Part shown: piece by piece, positions 1 to 8,299 of the stretch | Layout: every line of letters begins with the position of its first letter | Position numbering within the stretch: the stretch's first letter is position 1 | Assembly: GCA_017617145.1 (NCBI GenBank) | Contig: JAFZWX010000046.1 | Coordinates: 1-12,210, forward strand | From: Treponema sp. | GTDB lineage: Bacteria; Spirochaetota; Spirochaetia; Treponematales; Treponemataceae | DNA: 12,210 bases | Direction of reading: 5' to 3' | Notes under the pieces: model-generated | What the model was told of the DNA's origin: nothing | Database searches by the model: none | Seen by the model: the letters and a program-made list of their open reading frames with translations, nothing else | Position numbers and translations under genes: made by a program

Positions 1-77
1 TCCTCGCTGTATGGTAGTGGAATAAATTCATTGTCTTTTAATACCGTCAGTGTGCACTTTCTGCCTTGAATCTTCAT
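1..77 (-). CDS. Phage tail-like protein, N-terminal fragment (runs off window)
   Basis: An open frame starts at the ATG at 77-75 and stays open to the window edge, giving 25 codons that begin MKIQGRKCTLTVL and continue KDNEFIPLPYSE. An in-frame TGA lies 12 bases upstream with no alternative start between, so this ATG is the only sensible start, although no strong Shine-Dalgarno sequence is seen. A short basic and hydrophobic opening of this kind is typical of phage tail-tube proteins. The position, after capsid and neck genes in head-to-tail order, supports that, but 25 residues are too few for a firm family call. It is the first gene after the defence cassette, separated from its last stop codon by 72 bases containing an inverted repeat. 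Confidence 0.5.
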   Translation of the reverse strand, partial: MKIQGRKCTLTVLKDNEFIPLPYSE

Positions 78-103
78 ACAAAAAGTGTATCACCACAGTA
101 CAA

Positions 104-137
104 TTGCAAAGTGCCAATTAGTGATGGCATTTTGCAA
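104..137. terminator. Inverted repeat at the end of the defence operon, possible terminator or boundary
   Basis: Thirteen-base arms TTGCAAAGTGCCA (104-116) and TGGCATTTTGCAA (125-137) flank the 8-base loop ATTAGTGA. Twelve of the 13 pairs are Watson-Crick. The remaining pair (111 with 130) is a G-U wobble in plus-strand RNA but a C-A mismatch in minus-strand RNA. It starts 12 bases beyond the stop codon of the last cassette gene in the direction of transcription. No uridine tract follows it on the minus strand, so it is not a canonical intrinsic terminator. It could be an imperfect terminator, an RNA stabiliser or a DNA recombination or protein-binding site. Confidence 0.4.
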
Positions 138-149
138 ACGGAAGAATAA

Positions 150-1403
150 TTAGTTAGCTGTAAAACAAATTTGATTATCTGTAACGTATATATGTTTTTC
201 TATTTCATTTAATAATATTGTTCTACTGTTTAAATCTTTTTTAAAATCCTTAGGTAAATTATAAATAAATACTGAGTTTTCAATTTGAGTTTTTATGTCT
301 GATTTATCTTTTTCATTATTTAATGCTAAAATCATAGCAATACAGATAACAATTTTATCATATAGCAAAGGTTCTCTTTGTAGATTTAATTTTTTAAAGA
401 ATTCATCTACAGTTAGTTTAATTTCTTTTTCAGTATTACTCATTTTAAAAACTAAATCATACAATAATGTATTTATAATCAATATATCTATTTTAAATTT
501 GTGTAAAACTTGTTCATTGATATGTGATAAATCTTTTGTTGTAGTTTTTGTATAATACTTTAACCAAGGTAAATTATCGGTTTCCTCTAATGTAAAGTAT
601 TTTGAAATCATTGTAGAATATAATTTTATTAATTCATCATTATTTAATTCATCAATTTTATTATTCATTAATTTGCTTAATAAATCAAAATCATTAGTAT
701 TATCAATCATTGATATTGTAATGTAATTTGATTTAATGTAATCAAATAATTTTTCAATATCATTTATATCAATTTCTTTATTAATATAAAATTTTAAATT
801 TAAAAAGAAAAAAAAGAGAAATACATTTATACCATAATCATTATTTTTTATTAAAGAAAAATTCTTATTACTTTTTGTTAAAGCTTCATAAACGAAAATA
901 TTTGAACTTTCAGATTCCCATTTATCAGCAGCTCCAAATAAGAAATAATTCTTAAGTGGATTATCCACTTGCTTATATTTATGTCCGCTTAAACATTGCC
1001 CCCATATACAAAAAACGTTTCGAATATGGGGATTATTGTTTAATGATTCATAAATTGTTTCAGGATAAACATTTGGATAATAATTTGTTTTAAGACATTT
1101 TGAAAATTTTTGTCCATGTCCAGTAGTACAGATAATTACATTTTCTTTATAAATTTTATTTAATTCATCAAGAAAATTATTTGTAAAGTTTTTTATGTCA
1201 GGTTCAGGTAAATTATATTTTTTTATTTCTGTTTGGATTTCAGTTGTTGTATAACCATCTATTAATAAAAGAATGTCATTATTAAAATTCAATTGATATA
1301 ACATTGTTAAAGACATCATTATATCTGTAATAAATCTTTTCTCTGTATCTCCTGAGTTTGTATAAATTAAAATAAATTTTGTATTTTCATTTGAAATAAT
1401 CAT
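150..1403 (-). CDS. Legumain/caspase-like (C13-type, clan CD) cysteine peptidase
   Basis: A 417-residue protein with an N-terminal caspase-like fold. A beta strand VIICTT runs into the His-Gly pair H96-G97, and a second strand, VFCIWGQCLSG (130-140), carries the putative nucleophile C137 in a Q-C-x-S-G setting. Residues 157-168 (GAADKWESESSN) resemble the TAAxxxESS segment that lines the legumain S1 pocket. The H-to-C spacing of 41 residues also fits legumain. No signal peptide is seen, so it probably acts in the cytoplasm. The region after about residue 185 is of unknown fold; it contains a short phenylalanine-rich hydrophobic stretch (194-200) and is rich in Asn, Lys and Ile. It is the last gene of the operon, overlaps the previous stop by 4 bases, and has a strong GGAGGA site 5 bases before its ATG. 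By analogy with other defence-associated caspase-like proteins, an abortive-infection effector that cleaves host or partner proteins is likely. Substrate and trigger are unknown. It is the most AT-rich gene here. Confidence 0.75.
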   Translation of the reverse strand: MIISNENTKFILIYTNSGDTEKRFITDIMMSLTMLYQLNFNNDILLLIDGYTTTEIQTEIKKYNLPEPDIKNFTNNFLDELNKIYKENVIICTTGHGQKFSKCLKTNYYPNVYPETIYESLNNNPHIRNVFCIWGQCLSGHKYKQVDNPLKNYFLFGAADKWESESSNIFVYEALTKSNKNFSLIKNNDYGINVFLFFFFLNLKFYINKEIDINDIEKLFDYIKSNYITISMIDNTNDFDLLSKLMNNKIDELNNDELIKLYSTMISKYFTLEETDNLPWLKYYTKTTTKDLSHINEQVLHKFKIDILIINTLLYDLVFKMSNTEKEIKLTVDEFFKKLNLQREPLLYDKIVICIAMILALNNEKDKSDIKTQIENSVFIYNLPKDFKKDLNSRTILLNEIEKHIYVTDNQICFTAN

Positions 1404-2227
1404 TTTTCCTCCAACGTCTTAGCTACACCATTTACAATAGTCTCATGTACAAAAATAATCTGTCCTTTTTTATTCTTGAAAAAGTCGCTGCTTAATCTCT
1501 TAAAATAACCACGACGGAAATGAGGAATAACAACTCCGCTTTCCGCTCGATCATTAGCTTCAACAACTTTATCAGATGTATTCAAATAATGATTGTTCTC
1601 AGTCTTAATATCATGCGGAGCACCATCTACAAGACATTCTGGGAAACAGTAAATATATGAAATCAGATTCAAAGCCAGTTTTGCAATTTCATTAATTTCT
1701 GGGTCTGTGTAAACAATGGATTTTTTGTTAGACATCTCATTACTTGAAAGATGATATTGATCCATTCCATGATTTACAAAAATACGAAGCTCGTTAGTTT
1801 CATCAAAAATTGAATAAGCAAAAACATATCCCTGACTTACTTTTGGAAGGTGCAAACAGATTCCAAAGTTTACTCCAGTTGTAAGATTTTCAAGGCTGTT
1901 ATCTTCATTCAAAGTTACAGTTGAGCCATTTTCTTTTATGTAAGTTTTAATACCGTCTATATCACGGATATCAGGTTGTTTCAAAAAATCAAATAAAGAT
2001 GAATCTTTTACATAAATATGAGTAAGTTCGCCTCTTAAATCTCTCAGGAAAAGTTGAACAGCGGTGGCATCATCCATACACATAGCAACATTTGCAAGAA
2101 ACCAGTCTTGAAACATTGCTGCGGTATCAGATGTTGGTTTTCCTGTGGGTGAATTTTCTCTGCAGAAGTTTCTGTAAGCTTCATAAAACCTGCCGAATGT
2201 TTTTCCGTATGTAATGTGTTTACTCAT
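1400..2227 (-). CDS. Uncharacterised protein with C-terminal HxRRG motif (AcrVA2-like C-terminus)
   Basis: A 275-residue soluble protein with no signal peptide or membrane helix. I do not recognise a catalytic domain. The clearest mark is the C-terminal PHFRRGYFKRL (235-245), followed by a basic loop, a hydrophobic strand QIIFVHE (256-262) and a final VNG. This layout (H-x-R-R-G-x-[WF], then a strand and a V-x-G close) recalls a C-terminal module seen in AcrVA2-like and related proteins of phages and bacteria, where it has been suspected of nucleic-acid or ribosome-related binding. The N-terminal half is probably alpha-helical, then mixed. The gene begins 2 bases after the AspBHI-like nuclease gene ends and overlaps the peptidase gene by 4 bases, so it is likely co-produced with both. 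It could be a sensor, an adaptor or a regulator that holds the peptidase in check. Its ribosome site (GGA, 8 bases upstream) is weak, which suggests coupling. Confidence 0.6.
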   Translation of the reverse strand: MSKHITYGKTFGRFYEAYRNFCRENSPTGKPTSDTAAMFQDWFLANVAMCMDDATAVQLFLRDLRGELTHIYVKDSSLFDFLKQPDIRDIDGIKTYIKENGSTVTLNEDNSLENLTTGVNFGICLHLPKVSQGYVFAYSIFDETNELRIFVNHGMDQYHLSSNEMSNKKSIVYTDPEINEIAKLALNLISYIYCFPECLVDGAPHDIKTENNHYLNTSDKVVEANDRAESGVVIPHFRRGYFKRLSSDFFKNKKGQIIFVHETIVNGVAKTLEEK

Positions 2228-2229
2228 TT

Positions 2230-3588
2230 TTAATTTCCATATTTTGGAGTGTTATCTGCAACCATATATCCAAAAGAATTATTTTGAACATATTGCACAG
2301 GTTTCTTTTTAGAAACAACTGAGTAATTTAACTTAAGCCATTCTTCTAGTCGTTCAACACTTCGAATTTCTAATTCATCATAAATGTATTCAATAATATT
2401 TCGTCCGTTGATTATGACAATCGGATGCCCATCTTCAATTATTTCTTGGTAAGCTTGAGTAGCAACATAAGAAGTTGTAAACATTACTCCAAATTGTCTA
2501 TCTTTTATCCTTGAAATTAATCTTGAAGTATCTTTTACAACAACGGCTGTAGAATCAGGATTGTAACATTTAGCTTGTAAATAGAAATCTACGTATACAA
2601 CATTTTCAACTTTACTAAAAATTCGATATCTACCTTCTGCATCAAAGCCACCATCTTTATAAGGTCTAGTTGTATTCAAATCAACTACAGCTGAATCCAT
2701 ATAAATTGTTAAATCTCTAGCAAATACTTCAAAACTATAGCCACCATCTAAATCATAAAAATATTTCTGGAGAGTTTGAAGCATTTTATATTGAACTTTA
2801 TCTGTTGGTAATTGTTCTTCTTTTGTCTTTACATATTTTTCAGCACGTGATGAAAGTGGTGATATTTTACATCCGTCAATATATTGTTTCCAAACGATTG
2901 GAGCATACGGAGAATCATAGGCTCTTCCATTTTTAATATCAGTGACCCAAGCTAAGTTAATTCCGGCTCCTTTTTCAAGTGCTGAACCTGAAGAAGTATC
3001 TAAAACTGTAAAATATGATTTATAATTTTGAAATCTATCACCGTTACGATTGCACCCCCAAACAGCTGAAAGCCAATCTTTCTTCGGTTTACCAGCTAGT
3101 CCAGGAACTGCAAGACCTAAAAACTTTACATCTCGTCCAGAATGTTGTTCATCATAAATAGATGAATTTTTCTTAAATACTAAAACAGGTGGAATATTTT
3201 TTCTTTTTTCAAAATCATCAGAACATGCTAAATCAAACATGTATCTTAAAATTTCGTTTCCATGAAGATTTGTTTTATGCAAATCATTTCCAGGTGTTTT
3301 ATTATCACCATAATATAAAAGAAGTCCTGTTGTTGTATCTAATTCATCTTTCCAATAAACATCTTCACCACTTGTAAATAAAACAACAAGATTTGGAGTT
3401 TCTGTTTTTCCAAGATATCTAAAACCACCTTGATTTTTTACACCAAGTAATTTAGAAAGAACTTCAGCTGAAATATTAGTAATTGAAGGATCGGCTCTAT
3501 AAACAGCATCAATAATTAGATGCCAGTTCTTTCTATCAGATTCTTCGATTTTTTCAAATACATTAAATGAATTATTTACAGGTTCCAT
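2230..3588 (-). CDS. AspBHI/MspJI-like restriction endonuclease (SRA-like N-terminus plus Mrr-type nuclease)
   Basis: A 452-residue two-domain protein. Residues about 55-240 match the AspBHI N-terminal domain pattern: YYGDN..PG.DLH (92-104), the GRDVKFLGLAVPG block (151-163), then RFQNYKSYFTVLD (185-197). In AspBHI and MspJI this half is an SRA-like fold that flips and reads 5-methylcytosine. Residues about 275-420 are an Mrr-type PD-(D/E)XK nuclease. E287 sits in the first helix, D316 in KDGGFDAEG, and Q338-A-K340 in DFYLQAKCY. The D-x21-QAK spacing is almost that of MspJI. Later positions VKDTSRLISRI and FGVMFTT fit the helix-strand end of the fold. It is therefore predicted to cleave double-stranded DNA that carries modified cytosine. 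It sits in one operon with a C5-cytosine methylase, which is paradoxical unless the recognised contexts differ. AGGA lies about 7 bases before the ATG. Binding specificity cannot be read from sequence. Confidence 0.8.
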   Translation of the reverse strand: MEPVNNSFNVFEKIEESDRKNWHLIIDAVYRADPSITNISAEVLSKLLGVKNQGGFRYLGKTETPNLVVLFTSGEDVYWKDELDTTTGLLLYYGDNKTPGNDLHKTNLHGNEILRYMFDLACSDDFEKRKNIPPVLVFKKNSSIYDEQHSGRDVKFLGLAVPGLAGKPKKDWLSAVWGCNRNGDRFQNYKSYFTVLDTSSGSALEKGAGINLAWVTDIKNGRAYDSPYAPIVWKQYIDGCKISPLSSRAEKYVKTKEEQLPTDKVQYKMLQTLQKYFYDLDGGYSFEVFARDLTIYMDSAVVDLNTTRPYKDGGFDAEGRYRIFSKVENVVYVDFYLQAKCYNPDSTAVVVKDTSRLISRIKDRQFGVMFTTSYVATQAYQEIIEDGHPIVIINGRNIIEYIYDELEIRSVERLEEWLKLNYSVVSKKKPVQYVQNNSFGYMVADNTPKYGN

Positions 3589-3599
3589 TGATAGTCCTT

Positions 3600-4532
3600 T
3601 TATTGATCAAACCAAATTCTAAAGAATTGTAAGTCAATAGATTCTGATTTTTCCAGATTGGAATCAAATTCAATATTGAAAACACCATTTCCAGAAGTTT
3701 GTTCAACCTTTGGAATTTGATTTGCATTTATAAGTCTCAAATTATTAATTGTAAATTGTTCATTAAACTTTAAGTTTTGTAATTCTGAATCAGTAGTCTT
3801 ATGAATAAATTTTTCTATATGTGTAATGAATAAAAAATTATTTGCGAATTTATTTTTACAATATTCAATTAGTTCGTAGAGAGAAAGGCCTTTATCGTCT
3901 TTTCGTAATAAATATGAAAAAACAATAATATCATACATCAAAGTATTAACTTGCTCTTGTCTAAAGTGATGTATTCTTTCAGATTTTTGAGTACTTTTTA
4001 TTTCTATTTTTTTTATATCAGAAATTGAATAATCAAATTTCATTTTATCTTGAGATTGATAAAATGATGATAAATCTAATTGCAAAGTTTCATATAAATA
4101 TTTGACAGTATAAAGTTCTGTGTATAAACCTTGTAATTCAGTTTCTGTTTTCTGTACAGAATTTGAAAATATTTCTTTGAGTGATAAAAAATAATCATAG
4201 AACTTCTTATCAGAAATTTCAGGTATTATAGATATAGAAAGTCTAATAAAAGTTTCAATTAATTTTTTGTCATCAGATTTTAATGAAACAACAGATAAAT
4301 TCTTTTCTGATCCATCTCCAATTTGAAATATTCCATTTATATATAAACTTAAAAACTTTGTATCCTGTATAATTGGTAAAATAGATTGATTATCAACCTT
4401 TTTTCCAAAAGAATAAAATCCATCATAAGATTTTCCAAAATATACATTTTCTATCTCTGTAAATATATAACCATGTTCAGGTAATTTAAGAGAATCAATT
4501 TTTTCAATTATAGAATTAATATTATTAATCAT
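3600..4532 (-). CDS. PD-(D/E)XK motif protein, DUF4420 type (predicted restriction nuclease)
   Basis: A 310-residue protein with the PD-(D/E)XK arrangement typical of the DUF4420 family: a helix with E139 in LQGLYTELYTVKYL (133-146), D167 in MKFDYSI, and E177-I-K179-S in KKIEIKS, followed by R186-x-H-H in the next segment. The D-x9-ExK spacing is normal for these nucleases. The N-terminal 120 residues form the family's accessory mixed alpha/beta region. The length is close to usual for the family. This is the standard nuclease partner of MORC and Z1 proteins in predicted restriction-modification-like operons, so the likely role is cutting DNA that lacks the methylase's mark, under control of the two ATPases. 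The start codon lies 8 bases inside the Z1 gene; AGGA sits 8 bases upstream. Activity and specificity are inferred. The coding strand has an A8 run just before the ExK codons. Confidence 0.75.
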   Translation of the reverse strand: MINNINSIIEKIDSLKLPEHGYIFTEIENVYFGKSYDGFYSFGKKVDNQSILPIIQDTKFLSLYINGIFQIGDGSEKNLSVVSLKSDDKKLIETFIRLSISIIPEISDKKFYDYFLSLKEIFSNSVQKTETELQGLYTELYTVKYLYETLQLDLSSFYQSQDKMKFDYSISDIKKIEIKSTQKSERIHHFRQEQVNTLMYDIIVFSYLLRKDDKGLSLYELIEYCKNKFANNFLFITHIEKFIHKTTDSELQNLKFNEQFTINNLRLINANQIPKVEQTSGNGVFNIEFDSNLEKSESIDLQFFRIWFDQ

Positions 4533-6729
4533 TTTTTTGTCCTACTAAATCCTTTGCATATCCATCTGGTATATATATTGCTAAAGCTGGTGAATAATAA
4601 GTTCCTTTTTCTTCATTCATTGGTTTTACATAATGAATTTGAATTTGGATTCTATCAGGGTGTTCATCACATAATCTTGCATCGCCTTTATATTTTTCGT
4701 TATAAGGCTGAAAAATGTTATTAAATGTAAAATCAGGTCTAATTGTTCGTGATTCTCTTTCTTGTATACGAAGCCAAACAATATCAGCTTTACATTCTTC
4801 GTTTTTATTTTTTCGAATTTCACATATCTTTTTAACAACATCTATTCTAATGTTTTCATCAGAATCAAAAATGAAATTATCAAAATATTTCGTTAGTAAT
4901 TCTGGAAGATTGACATCATATGCAAATAAATCTTTTTGAGCAGCGCCAAAATCTCTTAATGTACAATTAGGCTCTAATTCAGTTTTCATTGACTCGAGCA
5001 ATTCTAAATTATGATTTGCTTTATCCTCATCTTTTTGATAATACTTTTGTTTCTTCCATTCTGTCCAAGATACTTCCTCTGTTTTAGCAACACTTGGACG
5101 TGTAAGTCTTAACTTGTGACTTGCGTCATTTTGTAAAATAAATAATCGAGCCATTTCTTTAAATGATTTGCCTGAAGCAATATGTCTTGAAATGCTAGCC
5201 CACATATCTTCATCTGATTCAGCTATTGCAGAGAAATCATCTATAATCGCTTTTGTTGCCCACACTCTACAAATATCAATATACTTACTTTTATAACCGA
5301 ACCATCTTGCTCTTTGTTCTGTGTTATCAACATTGGCTGTACCTTTTGCACGACGAATAATATATGTAATAGCTAAACCATCTATAGTAATTCCTCTATC
5401 AAGTATTGTTCCGCCTAAATAAATTCTTGTATTAAAGTTTTCAGCATCTTTTTTTGCATTGGAGTTATCACTATTAAAAATTAAAGCTTTTGAAGATTTA
5501 CGTATACATTCAAGTATTTGGTCTTCTAACTCTTCAAATGATAAAAGTTTTAATCCGTCATCCTCGTACATTTTATAAGCTTTTAATAATTGCGGCTTTA
5601 ATCCTTTTTGGTAAGAAAGATCTGTTTTTCCGTATAAAACAATCTCTTTCCAATTTTTAACTAATTTATTTACTTTCTTTGCGACATACTCATGATCAAA
5701 CTTTTTTACACTTGGATGAATTAACATAGAATGAGTTTTATCATCACCACGAGATCTTCTAATTGCATTACTTACAAAAAAAGCGGCCAAAGCTTGTTTA
5801 AATGAATCAGGTATACCACTATCAGCATCGATAAGAGAATCTTCGTTATCTGGAATTTCTTTAATATATTTCTTTTGTTCCTGCCCATGAAAAACTGCAA
5901 GTCCACAATATCCTTTTCCTGGTGGTATTAGACAACAAAAATCAGGTGATAATATATCATCTGTTTTGATAAGAATATTTGCTTGCGGTGTTGCTGTAAC
6001 TGATAAAAAGCAATGTCTTTTAATTTTATTCTTAAATTCAATAGCTACTCTATAAGTTGAAGATAATCGTTTTGTTAATTGAGTATCTGATACTTTCTTT
6101 GAATTAGAAAAACTATTAAGTGTAGCCTGGTCTCCTTCATCATCAATTATTAAAGTAGTTTGATTTGATAGAAATTGATCATCAAAAATTTGAAGAACCT
6201 CTGACATATGTTTTTTATTTTTTTCTTGCGGAGATTTTAAGCATACAATGATTACTTTCTGCCCATTTGTTAAAAAATCTCTTACATCATTAGAATTTAT
6301 TAATTGTTCATTTTCTTTAGAATTCAATACTACAAGATATTCTTTATTAACATTAAAAGAAGAACGAATACGTTCAGTATTTTGATTTAATAACTCTGTA
6401 GTATTACCTCCAATAACAATTCCAATATTATATCCATTGTCAAAAGCCAATGCTAAAACAGAAATGAAATTACTAGTTTTTCCACTTTGGACTTTACCAA
6501 TCATTAACCCTGTTTTTTTTATTTCGCCTTTATCAATAGGATTTGGGCAATGATTTAATACATCTGCAGCATTGGAAATAATTGAATCTACAGCTTCATC
6601 TGTAAGATCTTTATTATCTTCTTTCATCTTTTTAGCTACATTGGTTATAAAGAAACCATCAGTTTCCATCATGCCAAAAGAAGAGTTATTTATTCCTGAT
6701 TTCAATACCGCTGTAATTTCATCACTCAT
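4525..6729 (-). CDS. Z1-domain superfamily-2 helicase-like ATPase
   Basis: A 734-residue P-loop ATPase. Motifs in order are Walker A GKVQSGKT (78-85), a Ia-like GGNTTELLNQN (108-117), Walker B LIIDDEGD (193-200; D196, D197, E198), motif III-like SVTATPQAN (243-251), the Z1 block LGGTILDRGITIDGL (438-452), and motif VI-like QRARWFGYK (472-480) with the arginine finger candidates R473 and R475. This is the full signature of Z1 proteins, which associate with MORC ATPases and REase-fold proteins. The C-terminal 200 residues have no recognised motif and may bind partners. The predicted job is ATP-driven movement on or remodelling of target DNA ahead of nuclease action. The ATG overlaps the MORC stop as ATGA and has GAGGA 6 bases upstream, so production of the two ATPases is probably coupled. 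Whether it truly unwinds DNA is unknown. Confidence 0.88.
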   Translation of the reverse strand: MSDEITAVLKSGINNSSFGMMETDGFFITNVAKKMKEDNKDLTDEAVDSIISNAADVLNHCPNPIDKGEIKKTGLMIGKVQSGKTSNFISVLALAFDNGYNIGIVIGGNTTELLNQNTERIRSSFNVNKEYLVVLNSKENEQLINSNDVRDFLTNGQKVIIVCLKSPQEKNKKHMSEVLQIFDDQFLSNQTTLIIDDEGDQATLNSFSNSKKVSDTQLTKRLSSTYRVAIEFKNKIKRHCFLSVTATPQANILIKTDDILSPDFCCLIPPGKGYCGLAVFHGQEQKKYIKEIPDNEDSLIDADSGIPDSFKQALAAFFVSNAIRRSRGDDKTHSMLIHPSVKKFDHEYVAKKVNKLVKNWKEIVLYGKTDLSYQKGLKPQLLKAYKMYEDDGLKLLSFEELEDQILECIRKSSKALIFNSDNSNAKKDAENFNTRIYLGGTILDRGITIDGLAITYIIRRAKGTANVDNTEQRARWFGYKSKYIDICRVWATKAIIDDFSAIAESDEDMWASISRHIASGKSFKEMARLFILQNDASHKLRLTRPSVAKTEEVSWTEWKKQKYYQKDEDKANHNLELLESMKTELEPNCTLRDFGAAQKDLFAYDVNLPELLTKYFDNFIFDSDENIRIDVVKKICEIRKNKNEECKADIVWLRIQERESRTIRPDFTFNNIFQPYNEKYKGDARLCDEHPDRIQIQIHYVKPMNEEKGTYYSPALAIYIPDGYAKDLVGQKND

Positions 6730-8288
6730 TTTTTATCCTCTGCTGTAAGTTCTTCAAGTATTTTTCCCATTTCCATGCGTATCGTAGATGGTATAACCAT
6801 TCCATCTGAAGCAGTTTCATAAGATTCTATTTCTGCCATAAATAAAGCAACTGCAAATTTTGCTAAAACAACCAAAAAATCTTTTTTATTTATAAATGGA
6901 TAAAAGAAAGGATGTTGTGTAAAAATAGTAATACTTTTTTCTGGAGAAACTTCGCTACTATCAAAATTTGCCCAGCCTGTTGGATGATCCCCATCATCGT
7001 AAATTATTCTAAAAACATATGGTACACCATCATGCTTAAACTTAATCAATAAGTCTTGATTATCTTCTATATCTACACCGATACCAGTACTTCCTTCTGT
7101 ATTGGCATCATCACTTTCCAGAGTAAAATTATCATCAACATTAATTGTTGTATGATTAGCAGGACTGGCAATTTCTACAGTTACTTCAGATATGTGTTCA
7201 TTTTGAGGAATTGTAACAGCAAGAGCTTTTCCAACTTCTTTGATATTTGTTTTTTCACGGACTTTAATGGATTCTGCTTTTGCTCTATAACCTTTTGACT
7301 TTACTATCTCAGCTAACTTTTCGCGAAATTTTTCTTCAAGATCTTCGGTTTCCCAATCAAAATTATCTTTTGCCTGAGTCACCGGCCAATTGTCCATTTT
7401 CAATTCACCGTATAATCTCTGGTATTCAAAAGAGTTTTGATTTCCAACAATATCTTTATGTCTATAGTTCTTATTAGGTCCACCAATAATAACTCTGTTT
7501 CTTCTAAGTAAAGTAAAACCAGCATGTTCAAGGCTACCTGGGATTCGAATTGCTACATAACCCGTAACATTTAATTTGGTGCCATTATGATCAATAGAGA
7601 ATGAAATATCATCTTTCCAAACTTTACCATCTTCATCAACATAAGGTGTTACTTCTTGAAAAGCTAATTTTATACCATTGTAAAATATTTCAATTTCTCC
7701 TGTTCTTAAATCTTCACGATATGTACTTGAAAGTAAATCAAAAATTTTCTTTTCAGATTTTTTTCCTTTAATTTTTTGATTCAATTTCTTGATAGTAATA
7801 ATTGTATAATGGGAATCTATTTCACAATCGTCTTCATCAATTTCAATTTCTTTATTCTTGTATTTTGAAAGTTCGTCAATATCAATTTCAGCTTTATATT
7901 TAAATGAATTTCCATATTGCGTTGATTCAACAGACCAATATCTACCAAACCAACAAGCAGCAGTTTTTAGTCCCATTCCATATTCGTTTCTACTATTTGG
8001 GCTTACATTTTTTGGAGGACGGTCAAGAATAATTGCACGTGTAAAATTTTCATAGTCCATACCATATGCATTATCTTTTATTGTAATAGTATCAGATGTT
8101 TCATTGTAATCAATTCTAATTTCAAGTTTTGCCTTATGTGATGGAGTAGATAATTTATCTTTGTTATCAAAAAAACTTTGGGTTGAATTATCAAGAAATT
8201 CGGCTAAAGCTGTAGATGGTACATAACTTAATCTACGGTAAGTTGAATATACGCTTGTATCAGGTCTAATATCCAATTTCTTTTTCAT
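6726..8288 (-). CDS. Bacterial MORC-type GHKL ATPase
   Basis: A 520-residue protein with a GHKL (gyrase, Hsp90, histidine kinase, MutL) ATPase domain at the N-terminus. The N box is E30-F-L-D33-N34-S, where E30 is the expected catalytic base and N34 binds magnesium. The G1 box is D72-N-A-Y-G76-M, and the G2 loop is Y-G-M-G-L-K (103-108). An S5-like transducer follows at about 200-340, with RRNRVIIGG (262-270) and a conserved-looking lysine K307 in VTQAKDNFDW, the position used to contact the ATP gamma phosphate in this superfamily. The C-terminus, with HPFFYPFI (459-466) and a hydrophobic helix, matches the tail of bacterial MORC proteins. MORC ATPases dimerise on ATP and clamp or compact DNA. 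Here it would act with Z1 and the DUF4420 nuclease as a gate or sensor. It starts 11 bases after the methylase gene, with GAGGA 7 bases before ATG. Confidence 0.88.
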   Translation of the reverse strand: MKKKLDIRPDTSVYSTYRRLSYVPSTALAEFLDNSTQSFFDNKDKLSTPSHKAKLEIRIDYNETSDTITIKDNAYGMDYENFTRAIILDRPPKNVSPNSRNEYGMGLKTAACWFGRYWSVESTQYGNSFKYKAEIDIDELSKYKNKEIEIDEDDCEIDSHYTIITIKKLNQKIKGKKSEKKIFDLLSSTYREDLRTGEIEIFYNGIKLAFQEVTPYVDEDGKVWKDDISFSIDHNGTKLNVTGYVAIRIPGSLEHAGFTLLRRNRVIIGGPNKNYRHKDIVGNQNSFEYQRLYGELKMDNWPVTQAKDNFDWETEDLEEKFREKLAEIVKSKGYRAKAESIKVREKTNIKEVGKALAVTIPQNEHISEVTVEIASPANHTTINVDDNFTLESDDANTEGSTGIGVDIEDNQDLLIKFKHDGVPYVFRIIYDDGDHPTGWANFDSSEVSPEKSITIFTQHPFFYPFINKKDFLVVLAKFAVALFMAEIESYETASDGMVIPSTIRMEMGKILEELTAEDKK

Positions 8289-8299
8289 AGCTTATCCTC

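Noticed and set aside
1400..2227. Calling the HxRRG protein a true anti-CRISPR
   Set aside because: Only the C-terminal module is suggestive, there is no CRISPR-Cas locus in the window, and the operon setting argues for a defence component.
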